A DNA stretch of 24,914 nt, taken from a virus. Shown in pieces: positions 13,907 to 20,352 of this stretch. The first letter of the stretch is position 1; every line of letters begins with the position of its first letter. Position numbers and translations under genes: made by a program. Location of the stretch: the IMG/VR virus record IMGVR_UViG_3300021365_000100, positions 1 through 24,914 of that record. One strand, given 5' to 3'. The notes under the pieces are model-generated. The model did not search any database and was not told where the DNA came from. It saw nothing but the letters and a program-made list of their open reading frames with translations.

Positions 13907-14177
13907 TTTTATCCTCCTCGGATGGTTGTTCACCAGATTGGCGTTTTTTAAAAGCTTTAATTAACTTTTGGTCTTGTATAAAGTCAGTCAACAATCGCCA
14001 AGCTAAGATACCAAGGATCGAGACCCCGGCGTAATTAAGTTGCTTATATACGCCGGGGTCTCGATCCGACATGATCCAGACTGCGGCTGAGATAGCGTGC
14101 CCAACACACAAAACGAATAGGACAAATTCGGCGCAATCAGATTTATTGGCCGACCACCACATTTTTAGATAATTCAT
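13896..14177 (-). CDS. Two-helix membrane protein containing a perfect inverted repeat
   Basis: 93 residues from ATG 14177 (ATGA overlap with the upstream stop; AGAGG upstream). Helix 1 is about residues 16-36 (AEFVLFVLCVGHAISAAVW) and helix 2 about 52-66 (GVSILGILAWRLLTDF). A basic, then acidic tail follows (KAFKKRQSGEQPSEEDKNE). The short inter-helix loop DRDPGVYKQLNYAG is encoded by a 19-bp perfect inverted repeat with a 15-base loop. Function unknown; size and topology would suit a holin-like or membrane-stress protein, but there is no lysis context. Confidence 0.7.
   Translation of the reverse strand: MNYLKMWWSANKSDCAEFVLFVLCVGHAISAAVWIMSDRDPGVYKQLNYAGVSILGILAWRLLTDFIQDQKLIKAFKKRQSGEQPSEEDKNEI
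14015..14067. repeat. Perfect 19-bp inverted repeat inside a gene
   Basis: Arms 14015-14033 (GGATCGAGACCCCGGCGTA) and 14049-14067 are exact reverse complements with a 15-base loop (14034-14048). The mRNA would fold into a very stable GC-rich hairpin in the loop region of a membrane-protein gene. No T-run follows on either strand, so it is not a normal intrinsic terminator. Confidence 0.95.
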
Positions 14178-14575
14178 AAACAACACCTCTTGTATTTTTT
14201 ACCACTGCCACAATAGCAGGGCTCATTTCTTCCAACTTTTTGGTTGTGACTTTTGATATAGGTCCCATTAGTCACAGCGTTATGTAACACTCTTTCGCGC
14301 CGCATTTGCTCTTCATGGTTTTTCAGGAACTCAGTAATCGTATCCTCTATCAACTTCTTAGGACTTTGCAAGAACTCATCGCGCTCGTCACCTAATGCTA
14401 AACAAATGCGTTGAAGAGCCCATTGCCGTTTGCCGCTACGAGCCATGTCGCCCGTAACAATTTCGTAGCCATGTTGTTTAGCAATTCGACGCAAATCTTC
14501 TCCAGTGGCCTCCGCTATGGCCGATCGCGGGGAAATCATAAGCTCTTTCGGGAGCGTTGGGTCACACGTACTCAT
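14174..14575 (-). CDS. SEC-C zinc-motif protein
   Basis: 133 residues from ATG 14575, which overlaps the upstream TGA (TGATG) with GGGGAGG eight bases before. Residues 1-95 are helical and charged. The C-terminus VGRNEPCYCGSGKKYKRCCL is the SEC-C motif, the C-x-C...CC zinc site first known from the tail of SecA, where it binds SecB. In other proteins this motif is a general protein- or nucleic-acid-contacting module. The ribosome site and start codon fall in and beside a 23-bp inverted repeat, suggesting translational control. Specific function unknown. Confidence 0.8.
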   Translation of the reverse strand: MSTCDPTLPKELMISPRSAIAEATGEDLRRIAKQHGYEIVTGDMARSGKRQWALQRICLALGDERDEFLQSPKKLIEDTITEFLKNHEEQMRRERVLHNAVTNGTYIKSHNQKVGRNEPCYCGSGKKYKRCCL

Positions 14576-14607
14576 CAATTTACCTCCCCGCGATCGGCCA
14601 TAGCGGA
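14511..14607. repeat. Perfect 23-bp inverted repeat across a gene junction
   Basis: Arms 14511-14533 and 14585-14607 are exact reverse complements (core GCTATGGCCGATCGCGGGG) with a 51-base loop. In the minus-strand transcript the first arm ends in GGGGA, the beginning of the GGGGAGG ribosome site for the SEC-C gene. That gene's ATG lies in the loop. Confidence 0.95.
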
Positions 14608-14847
14608 TTTAGCCCGCAGTAACAAATTTTGTGCGTGTTCAGAACGGGTTTTAGCATGCTCCACATTACGTAGCGCTTTCTGCAGATTGTATTCCAACGC
14701 TTCGTCTTTAGTCCCGAAATAGGCGTGTGTCAACGTATCGTTGTCCCGGGATCGCTCCATTATCTTCTCGAATGCGGGCGTGATCTCGCGATCTACCACG
14801 GTGACTTGTGCAGTCGTCCAATTAGCCATGTATATAATTGTCATCAT
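14575..14847 (-). CDS. Small helical protein, unknown
   Basis: 90 residues, start ATG 14847 (overlaps the previous stop; AGAGG upstream). A short beta-like beginning (MMTIIYMANWTTAQVTVVD) is followed by an all-helical charged region rich in Ala, Glu, Asn and Arg (KALRNVEHAKTRSEHAQNLL). Its last codons form one arm of the 23-bp inverted repeat and contain the ribosome site for the next gene. No family recognised. A second ATG seven codons in (MANWTT) is an alternative start. Confidence 0.65.
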   Translation of the reverse strand: MMTIIYMANWTTAQVTVVDREITPAFEKIMERSRDNDTLTHAYFGTKDEALEYNLQKALRNVEHAKTRSEHAQNLLLRAKSAMADRGEVN

Positions 14848-15029
14848 TTACCTCTTTTAGAATTTTCGTTTTCGCAACGACGATCGGCCGCGCGTTGTGT
14901 TCTGAACTTAGCTACCGTTTTACGGGTGTACAGGGCGGAGCGCAAGACATGAAACATGCCCGTTGCCTCAATAAATTCTACCCAGCATTCACCTACTATG
15001 CGTCGTTGCGCTTTATCTATATCAGTCAT
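14844..15029 (-). CDS. Small basic protein, unknown
   Basis: 61 residues from ATG 15029 with GAGGAA ten bases upstream. A TTG two codons earlier is also in frame but less likely. It begins MTDIDKAQRRIVGECWVEFI and ends in a highly basic tail (KFRTQRAADRRCENENSKRGK, residues 41-61 in part). It might bind nucleic acid. No family or motif recognised. Confidence 0.65.
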   Translation of the reverse strand: MTDIDKAQRRIVGECWVEFIEATGMFHVLRSALYTRKTVAKFRTQRAADRRCENENSKRGK

Positions 15030-15031
15030 TA

Positions 15032-15481
15032 TCAAACTTCCTCTTGGTTATTCGGACGCACGTAGTTTTTACGACGTCTTCGTTGGTTTTGTTTGTGTGT
15101 CACAGCCTCCAAATGGTTGGGGTTACAGCACAACCGATTCTCACAAATGTGGTCTACCTGTTTAGCTGCGGGCAACCACCCGTAAGTCAAAACGTATGCA
15201 ACTCGGTGTGTCGCTGATGTGCTGCCGCAAGCGGTAATTCTCCCATAACCTGCGCCCCGGTGATTTTCTCCTGAATTCGGGCCTTGCCAAATCCAACATT
15301 CATCTACGAACTCAATATTATTGATTATCTTTACAGCCAACTTACACCGATTCTCGGCTAACCACACCATATTAGGTGCACATAACAACTCTAATGCCTC
15401 CCTCTTTCTGGCTAGCATGGGTGCGTTGTAATCCAAGATAGCTTGGGCATGTGATGGCTTAATGTTCTGTTTATTGTTCAT
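15032..15481 (-). CDS. HNH endonuclease (HNH_3/AP2-type, homing-like)
   Basis: 149 residues; start ATG 15481 overlaps the DUF2786 stop as TGATG. The nuclease core is clear: CWIWQGP near 62-68, GYGRITA at 79-85, THRVAYVLTYGWLP at 91-104, VDHICENRLCCNPNHLE at 109-125, then NQRRRRK. The catalytic His pair and the Asn of the HNH fold are all present. Such genes are often free-standing homing endonucleases or packaging-associated nucleases. This one is far from the terminase and embedded among small early genes, which favours a mobile origin. There is no intron or interrupted neighbour here. Confidence 0.9.
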   Translation of the reverse strand: MNNKQNIKPSHAQAILDYNAPMLARKREALELLCAPNMVWLAENRCKLAVKIINNIEFVDECWIWQGPNSGENHRGAGYGRITACGSTSATHRVAYVLTYGWLPAAKQVDHICENRLCCNPNHLEAVTHKQNQRRRRKNYVRPNNQEEV

Positions 15482-16167
15482 CAGTTGAGCCCCTGAAAAA
15501 TTTGGCCGCCTTCAACCTGATCATGTAGATTAATATCCTGTGCAGCATTCTGGCCGTCCAGATATCCGTCCGGGTCTACGTCATAACTGACCGTTTTAAA
15601 TTGCTGCTCGCCATATTGTTGGTCTACCAAATCCTTTTTCACAACCACAAGGTCGGTGCCCGTGGAATTAGTGAATCGGGTTGCTCGGGCGATCATGATC
15701 TCGTCAATACGTTCCCCGATGATACTGACCGCACCCAACTTAAAGGCTTTTTGGCGGGAAGGATGGTTACCGTACTTTTGGTCACGGCATAAACGTAGGA
15801 TTGTGTCACGCAGATACTCATATATGGCTTTAGCTGTTATGACGTCATGCTCGAACCCGAGAAACGTTATGATACACTTACCCGATGCATTGCCAATACG
15901 TCGCGATTGGCAATCATTCCAGCGCGCCACATGGGCGCCCAGAAATTGTAACCATAGCGGCGTGTATTTATAAGGCTTGCCACTATGTACTTCATTGAAT
16001 CGGCTCCGGGCGCTGAACTGCTCGACCTCATAGGCTTCAATTTGGTGTTTGTCCATCAAACTGCGAGCACGGCGGGCGGCAATTACGGCTTCCTCTGGAC
16101 TACCTACGTCAGCGGACATAGCCAACAATTTTTTCACTCTATCTATTATTTTGGTTTTATCGCTCAT
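15481..16167 (-). CDS. DUF2786-domain protein
   Basis: 228 residues. The N-terminus has the DUF2786 pattern: KIIDRVKKLLAMSADVGSPEEAVIAARRARSLMDKHQIE, seen around residues 5-44. A second region (WLQFLGAHVARWNDCQ, then ITFLGFEHDVITAKAIYEYLRD) resembles the larger domain that usually follows DUF2786 in phage proteins. DUF2786 proteins are widespread in phages and plasmids with no established biochemical role. Start overlaps the upstream stop as ATGA. No catalytic residues can be assigned. Confidence 0.85.
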   Translation of the reverse strand: MSDKTKIIDRVKKLLAMSADVGSPEEAVIAARRARSLMDKHQIEAYEVEQFSARSRFNEVHSGKPYKYTPLWLQFLGAHVARWNDCQSRRIGNASGKCIITFLGFEHDVITAKAIYEYLRDTILRLCRDQKYGNHPSRQKAFKLGAVSIIGERIDEIMIARATRFTNSTGTDLVVVKKDLVDQQYGEQQFKTVSYDVDPDGYLDGQNAAQDINLHDQVEGGQIFQGLN

Positions 16168-16412
16168 TGTCTCGATCCCTTCCCACGTTTCATTGAATCA
16201 GCTAAGATAGCGGGGTCCGGTTCACCTACTCGCGATAAAACCCCTGAAATCCCGATACCGTGCTCGTTGAGTAGTTGGATAGCCCGCCACTCAATAAAGC
16301 TCATATCTTTCAATGTGGTGCATAGTAAACGTGAATACATTTGCTTACACTGTTCAGCGCTGGGCATCTTCTTCTTAGCCATATTTAGTAATTCTTGGTC
16401 TAGTGTACTCAT
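16164..16412 (-). CDS. Small helical protein, unknown
   Basis: 82 residues from ATG 16412, with AGGAGA seven bases upstream inside the end of the nuclease gene. An ATG eight codons earlier overlaps the neighbour more. MSTLDQELLNMAKKKMPSAE begins a basic helical region, followed by FIEWRAIQLLNEHGIGISG and a basic tail (MKRGKGSRQ). No motif recognised. It lies between the SNase-like and DUF2786 genes. Confidence 0.65.
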   Translation of the reverse strand: MSTLDQELLNMAKKKMPSAEQCKQMYSRLLCTTLKDMSFIEWRAIQLLNEHGIGISGVLSRVGEPDPAILADSMKRGKGSRQ

Positions 16413-16413
16413 T

Positions 16414-16767
16414 TTAGTATCTCCTGTAGACGGCATGGCCTAATTCAACAAGTTCAGTGCCAAGATTTTTGGTTTTACCGTCGTCCGGATCAGTGAATAA
16501 TATATCCACTAAAAGTCTGCCGTATTTGCCTGTTTTATCCCGATATGTACGGATCATGACCTCTTGGTCTAGAATCTTAGAACGAACCCAATCACGAGCC
16601 GCTCGACCTCGGGCTTTTTCTTCCTCACTACCGCGCAATTCTGGTGTGTCAATACCATGTAGGCGACACTTTTCGTTATGTAACCAGACCCAACATCCTA
16701 GGTCAATGTCCAATGTAACCGTATCGCCATCATAGGCGCTCTTGACTATTGCTTTATATTCATACAT
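16414..16767 (-). CDS. Staphylococcal-nuclease-like (thermonuclease) protein
   Basis: 117 residues from ATG 16767; GGAGG lies nine bases upstream, so the longer frame from 16791 is not used. The SNase fold signature is complete: AYDGDTVTLDID at 11-22 with calcium-binding Asp, CRLHGIDTPEL at 34-44 with catalytic Arg35 and Glu43, and TGKYGRLLVDI at 79-89 with catalytic Arg84. Family members cut single- and double-stranded DNA or RNA to 3'-phosphate nucleotides. There is no signal peptide, so it would act in the host cytoplasm, perhaps on host DNA. How Z-containing phage DNA would fare is unknown. Confidence 0.92.
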   Translation of the reverse strand: MYEYKAIVKSAYDGDTVTLDIDLGCWVWLHNEKCRLHGIDTPELRGSEEEKARGRAARDWVRSKILDQEVMIRTYRDKTGKYGRLLVDILFTDPDDGKTKNLGTELVELGHAVYRRY

Positions 16768-16999
16768 CTTTAGTTCCTCCAATAAGCTCATGCAAATAGG
16801 GTACTTTTTGACCCGAAGCCACGTGAACTTCTGTTAATTCATTTGTGATCTCACGGATCATCCCGTCAACCGTTTCCAGACGCACGTCGATGACCGCTAA
16901 TTTCACACTACCCACTAATTGATGACCCGACAAACGTTTTAATACTCTACGCTCAATCTGTAATTGCTTACGCCATGCGGCCTGTTCAAGGAGTGTCAT
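16760..16999 (-). CDS. Small coiled-coil-like protein
   Basis: 79 residues beginning MTLLEQAAWRKQLQIERRVL. Two charged helices with heptad-like Leu/Val spacing (residues 1-30 and 35-58) are followed by a short polar tail. No cysteine or membrane helix. ATG overlaps the upstream stop as ATGA, and its 3' end contains the ribosome site for the SNase gene. Function unknown. Confidence 0.65.
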   Translation of the reverse strand: MTLLEQAAWRKQLQIERRVLKRLSGHQLVGSVKLAVIDVRLETVDGMIREITNELTEVHVASGQKVPYLHELIGGTKDV

Positions 17000-17169
17000 G
17001 ACAACCTACTGGCCCAAATCGAATATACTGCGATTAAAGCGGCGATGACCATTATATAGACCGACAAGATGAAAACAACTTGCAGGGCTTCATTGGTAAA
17101 TAATCGACGCCTACTGGGCGTTCCAGCTGATCGAGTGGCGCGAGTGATATGTTTGCCTAATCTGGTCAT
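16996..17169 (-). CDS. 57-residue single-helix membrane protein
   Basis: Starts at ATG 17169, overlapping the upstream stop as TAATG, behind a strong GAGGAGGAG site. The N-terminus is very basic (MTRLGKHITRATRSAG then RRR at 20-22). One transmembrane helix follows at about 31-52 (VVFILSVYIMVIAALIAVYS). By the positive-inside rule the N-terminus is cytoplasmic. Too small for a family call. Well supported by the ribosome site and dual overlaps. Confidence 0.75.
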   Translation of the reverse strand: MTRLGKHITRATRSAGTPSRRRLFTNEALQVVFILSVYIMVIAALIAVYSIWASRLS

Positions 17170-17801
17170 TACTCCTCCTCCAACTCGTGACTACCAGTGA
17201 TATTCGCTGCTCCCCGAGCCAGATTACCTAGATTCATGCGTTGCATGCCGGGATTCAAATGTTGATAACGATTGCGCAACGCGGATTCAGACACGGTTAT
17301 TTTGCGTTTACCGCGGCCGATGGATTCAGTCCCGGCCGATAGTAGTATTCGCGCTGTATATATATATACTTCATCTAATGACAAACCGCGAAGCAATTCA
17401 GCTATTGAATCACCCGAATCATATGATGGTCTACCCGATGCAGTCGGGATTTCAGTATAGCTGGTGTATTTTTCGTGTTCAGGACGGATCAACGTTTCGT
17501 CAATTGCCACCTCTTCATCCAAGTCCTCCAAATCATCGGGGTCTAAATCGGATAGGGTAACGGACTCGCTGGAACTAGCGGCGATTTCCGCGGCGATTTC
17601 AGGCTCGGGCCGCACTGCTCGGCGTACCTCAAACTTATATACCTCGGCACGCGGCATCTTGACAGCGCCTTGGCCGTCATTGGGGTCAAATGTAATCGTA
17701 TCTTTATCGAACTCAGTGATCGGGCCGTATACCCACGTGCCGTTACCGATTACATCTGCTTGTACTTTTTGGCCTATTGTGGCTCTTTTAACTCTTTGCA
17801 T
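17169..17801 (-). CDS. Promoter-proximal acidic-linker protein, unknown
   Basis: 210 residues, first gene behind the 17.86 kb promoter. Residues 1-60 look like a small beta barrel (IGQKVQADVIGNGTWVYGPI, then DKDTITFDP). A very acidic linker follows (SDLDPDDLEDLDEEVAIDE). A C-terminal helical, basic domain contains IGRGKRKITVSESALRNRYQ and GMQRMNLGNLARGA. The mix of an acidic linker with a basic domain suits a DNA-associated or host-takeover protein. No family is recognised, and first position behind a consensus promoter implies early expression. Confidence 0.75.
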   Translation of the reverse strand: MQRVKRATIGQKVQADVIGNGTWVYGPITEFDKDTITFDPNDGQGAVKMPRAEVYKFEVRRAVRPEPEIAAEIAASSSESVTLSDLDPDDLEDLDEEVAIDETLIRPEHEKYTSYTEIPTASGRPSYDSGDSIAELLRGLSLDEVYIYTARILLSAGTESIGRGKRKITVSESALRNRYQHLNPGMQRMNLGNLARGAANITGSHELEEE

Positions 17802-17808
17802 TTTATTT

Positions 17809-17825
17809 TCTCGCTATTCACTATA
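17809..17825 (-). promoter_or_regulatory. Tandem-heptamer leader element
   Basis: Minus-strand TATAGTGAATAGCGAGA: heptamers ATAGTGA and ATAGCGA followed by GA, seven bases before the ATG. No AGGAG is present. Confidence 0.65.
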
Positions 17826-17850
17826 ATGGCCGGGATTGGCCGACTGTTTT

Positions 17851-17879
17851 ATTATACCACAGCCGACGATTTGTGTCAA
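17851..17879 (-). promoter_or_regulatory. Consensus sigma-70 promoter
   Basis: TTGACA (17874-17879) and TATAAT (17851-17856) with a 17-base spacer ending TGTGG. The -35 overlaps the end of the nuclease gene. The transcript would start near 17844 and include the tandem-heptamer element. Confidence 0.9.
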
Positions 17880-18334
17880 CCCCTCTGCAGCAAAATCTCG
17901 TAGAATTCGTCATAGTCTAATTTACAAGACCAATGTCCGTGAGATTTTGCTTTAAGGTCCTTATGCAACGGGATACTATCCAATTCTGCTGCTTGGTCAC
18001 CGCGAACCAAATACCAATCCATTGTATCAGTTTTGATCAATAGCCACGCATTCCCGGCCATGGTTTGCTCGTCAAGTAGAAATTCCCGTTGAGCCCCCGT
18101 GAAATGTTCAAGATCGTAGCTGGTACCGACAGCCCTCGACCTCAGGTATTTAAGTTCTATCCAACCCCGTACTTTTATCGGAGGCTTGAGGTTCGGTTGC
18201 CAACCAATTGTGAATGCTATATCCGACATTCCACGAGCCATACTGCCATTTTCTATTCGACGGAACTTGGCATACTTGAACTGTTCTAATTTCGGACGAA
18301 TTTCTCGCCACATTTCTTGTTCCTTTAAATTCAT
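17876..18334 (-). CDS. VRR-NUC-like PD-(D/E)xK nuclease
   Basis: 152 residues. FRRIENGSMARGMSDIAF (residues 24-41) and GWIELKYL (57-64) give the PD-(D/E)xK core, with D38, E60 and K62 in the usual spacing. FTGAQREFLLD and GNAWLLIKTD fit the later strands and helix. Family members are structure-specific or Holliday-junction-resolving nucleases in phages, linked to recombination or clearing of branched DNA before packaging. Start overlaps the datZ stop as ATGA, so it belongs to the nucleotide/replication operon. Confidence 0.8.
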   Translation of the reverse strand: MNLKEQEMWREIRPKLEQFKYAKFRRIENGSMARGMSDIAFTIGWQPNLKPPIKVRGWIELKYLRSRAVGTSYDLEHFTGAQREFLLDEQTMAGNAWLLIKTDTMDWYLVRGDQAAELDSIPLHKDLKAKSHGHWSCKLDYDEFYEILLQRG

Positions 18335-18936
18335 TTGAAATCTCCGGTAATATGTTCCAGATAGAATGGCTCTTGCTCGAAGCTCTCCACAACGCGGCCG
18401 TAAGCGTAACTAAAAGTGGGGCCGTCGTACTGACTGTCGTGCCGTTCATCTAGTGTAATAATATATTTAGTTAGAGCGGCGTCGATTCTATCAAACACTT
18501 TGCCCGCGTGATCTCCCCGACCATATCTGATCAAGAATTCCCGTGCTTCAATCAAGTCGGCAATTTTAACAATGTGCAACAGCAACTCATCATCATATGG
18601 CCGATCTGTACTAATGTACTCACGATAAATACCTCCCGATTTAGCCTCGATACCTTTTAATTTGCCCGCAGGTATTATCTTCTTTATAGGAGTAGGTAAA
18701 TCGCCCGTTAACACCTCGGGTACGTCATGCATTAAAGCCCAGCGTACGTAACGCAAGATGTCGTGTTTTTGTGTGATTTCCAGATATTTACACAACTCCA
18801 TGGTGATGATAGAAACAAAATACATATGCTCAGCGACATTTTGTTGGCGACTGGTGTCCACAATCTGCCAACGGTTCAGAGTGCCCAACCGATAGATATC
18901 GTTCAGGCTCAAACCCCTTTCATTACTTTTTAACAT
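18331..18936 (-). CDS. datZ: DatZ: HD-domain dATP triphosphohydrolase
   Basis: 201 residues, YfbR-like HD fold. IYRLGTLNRWQIVDTSRQQN leads to NVAEHMYF with H37. ALMHDVPEVLTGDLPTP holds the His-Asp pair H70-D71 and E74, and KIADLIEA holds D127, so the metal site is complete. In aminoadenine phages DatZ specifically removes dATP (to deoxyadenosine and triphosphate), lowering A available to the polymerase. Assignment rests on this fold plus the adjacent mazZ (14-base overlap) and nearby purZ. On its own it could be a general 5'-nucleotidase of the YfbR type, which the context makes less likely. Confidence 0.88.
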   Translation of the reverse strand: MLKSNERGLSLNDIYRLGTLNRWQIVDTSRQQNVAEHMYFVSIITMELCKYLEITQKHDILRYVRWALMHDVPEVLTGDLPTPIKKIIPAGKLKGIEAKSGGIYREYISTDRPYDDELLLHIVKIADLIEAREFLIRYGRGDHAGKVFDRIDAALTKYIITLDERHDSQYDGPTFSYAYGRVVESFEQEPFYLEHITGDFK

Positions 18937-19459
18937 GTCCTAATCTCCCGTTTTTATCAACCGCCCATTCGCGATCTCTGTTAATTTTCATTTTATCCCG
19001 CACAGCAGTTTCAATATCAATCCCGGCCAAATGGGCTACATCCAACAGTAGGATAGCGACATCAGCAAATTCCAACGGGTCCATAAATTCCGACTCCAAT
19101 AATTCAGGGATTTCCTCCTCCACCATTTTATCGAAAGCATGACTAACTTTGCGATCAGGAATAATTTCATCGGCCCAACTGGCTATCTCGGCTTGCAAAG
19201 CCCCCAGTCCGGGGCTCAACAAATCCGCGGCGTTATCAGCCTCCATTTCAAGAAGCACCCAACGATGCTTATTACCGTCGGCTAAGTGTTGGCCGCGAGC
19301 TATAACGTTGTACTGATCGGCCGGAATTTCTATCAAATCGGAGTCGTTGTTGCAAATCCTGACAGTGATAGAATTACCGCGCTCGGATATTAATTTGCAG
19401 TGAATCTCAACTGGATTTTTGAGTTCTCGGGGTTTTTGGTATGTGTAATCAGACATCAT
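18923..19459 (-). CDS. mazZ: MazZ: MazG-like/DUF550 (d)GTP pyrophosphohydrolase
   Basis: 178 residues (or 177 from the second ATG). The catalytic part is LQAEIASWADEIIPDRK at 88-104, the metal-binding EEEIPEL at 114-120, and DPLEFADVAILLLDVAHLAGID at 127-148. This matches the ExxE...ExxD arrangement of all-alpha NTP pyrophosphatases and the DUF550 dATP/dGTP pattern. In aminoadenine phages MazZ converts dGTP to dGMP, the PurZ substrate. About 85 residues precede the catalytic region (VEIHCKLISERGNSITVRI); a beta-like domain of this size is more than the catalytic fold needs. Overlaps datZ by 14 bases. Confidence 0.88.
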   Translation of the reverse strand: MMSDYTYQKPRELKNPVEIHCKLISERGNSITVRICNNDSDLIEIPADQYNVIARGQHLADGNKHRWVLLEMEADNAADLLSPGLGALQAEIASWADEIIPDRKVSHAFDKMVEEEIPELLESEFMDPLEFADVAILLLDVAHLAGIDIETAVRDKMKINRDREWAVDKNGRLGHVKK

Positions 19460-19787
19460 GACCTCTCGATTTAAGTGCTAGATTAGCGTAACCTACGATA
19501 TCGCGCCACGAATCTTCTTGTTTTTCAGGGTCGCCGCAAGCTATGCGGGCGAGTTTGGTGGCTATTAGGTCAAGGGCTTCCTGTTCGCTGTGATTGGCGC
19601 AAGTGTCCATCACATCGTCTCTGTTACTTTTGAACATAACGATTTGTTCTTTGATACCTTGCGCACAGGCCGCTACTTTTTCAAATTCCCCATAAGCGGC
19701 ACCACGATCCTCATCTATTTGATCCAGAATTGTCGGGTTCTGGGCTGATAGGCTTTTAGCCAAAGCCTTTAATTTTTCTTGGCTCAT
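19449..19787 (-). CDS. DUF6378-like protein
   Basis: 112 residues. RGAAYGEFEKVAACAQGIKE (about 28-47), an Ala/Leu-rich helix ending LIATKLARIACGDPEKQEDSWRDIVGYANLAL. The pattern 'Y-G-x-F ... K-x-x-R ... D-x-W-x-D-I-x-G-Y-A' is that of DUF6378, a small phage family often beside nucleotide-metabolism genes. Here it lies directly upstream of mazZ (11-base overlap) inside the Z cassette. Family named from pattern memory. Biochemical role unknown, though its all-helical character is compatible with MazG-type enzymes. Confidence 0.7.
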   Translation of the reverse strand: MSQEKLKALAKSLSAQNPTILDQIDEDRGAAYGEFEKVAACAQGIKEQIVMFKSNRDDVMDTCANHSEQEALDLIATKLARIACGDPEKQEDSWRDIVGYANLALKSRGHDV

Positions 19788-20086
19788 TCTGAATCCTCCG
19801 CTATCGTGTCTATAATCTCATCAAGCTGCTCCTCGAAGCTTCCGAGAAATCGCCCTAAATAGTTGACTTCCTCAAGTTGTGCCCCGCTCAAGAACTGAGT
19901 GAACTTAAAAAGATGTTCGCCGATTTCGGTTTTGTTTTCAGACTCGGCGACGTCCTCAATTAACCCGCCGACACAAATCTCGATGTTCGAAAATTTGATC
20001 TCAAATAAGTCGTTCGCTTCCAACCCCTCCTCAGCCATCTTCTGTTGAAAATCTTCTAAAATACGTAAAATTCTTTCTTTGCTCAT
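19784..20086 (-). CDS. Unknown acidic helical protein in Z cassette
   Basis: 100 residues from ATG 20086, which forms an ATGA overlap with the upstream stop. A longer frame from 20113 has no such signal. MSKERILRILEDFQQKMAEE begins an acidic, Glu- and Asp-rich, mostly helical protein with one conserved-looking Cys (IEICVGGL). It ends DEIIDTIAEDSE. No catalytic motif or membrane helix. Unknown function; may be a small partner of the neighbouring enzymes. Confidence 0.65.
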   Translation of the reverse strand: MSKERILRILEDFQQKMAEEGLEANDLFEIKFSNIEICVGGLIEDVAESENKTEIGEHLFKFTQFLSGAQLEEVNYLGRFLGSFEEQLDEIIDTIAEDSE

Positions 20087-20352
20087 TTTAAATTCTCTCT
20101 TTCTATTAACCATAACGGTACAGCCAGCCTCAGCATGGTCGATACATCGCCATCCGAATGTCTCACCTCGGATTTTTCCACCAATTCAGTGACGGACTTA
20201 GCGATTGACACCTCCTCGCCGTCCGGATTGAGTACCATGTACGCTTTTTTCTTCTCATATACTAATTCAACCATGATTTCATCATCGGACATACTGTCGT
20301 CGTCAGTGAAATCGTAATCGGATTTCCTAAGGTCTATGATACTACCTCCCAT
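20083..20352 (-). CDS. Unknown acidic protein following purZ
   Basis: 89 residues. Its ATG overlaps the purZ stop as TAATG. Residues 12-26 (YDFTDDDSMSDDEIM) are extremely acidic, followed by a beta-like section (VELVYEKKKAYMVLNPDGEEVSI) and a helical C-terminus. Possibly a small regulatory or DNA-mimicking protein. No family recognised. Confidence 0.65.
   Translation of the reverse strand: MGGSIIDLRKSDYDFTDDDSMSDDEIMVELVYEKKKAYMVLNPDGEEVSIAKSVTELVEKSEVRHSDGDVSTMLRLAVPLWLIERENLK

Noticed and set aside
19195-19220. Hairpin AGCCCC/GGGGCT within mazZ as a terminator
   Set aside because: Six-base arms, no T-run and conserved coding across it.
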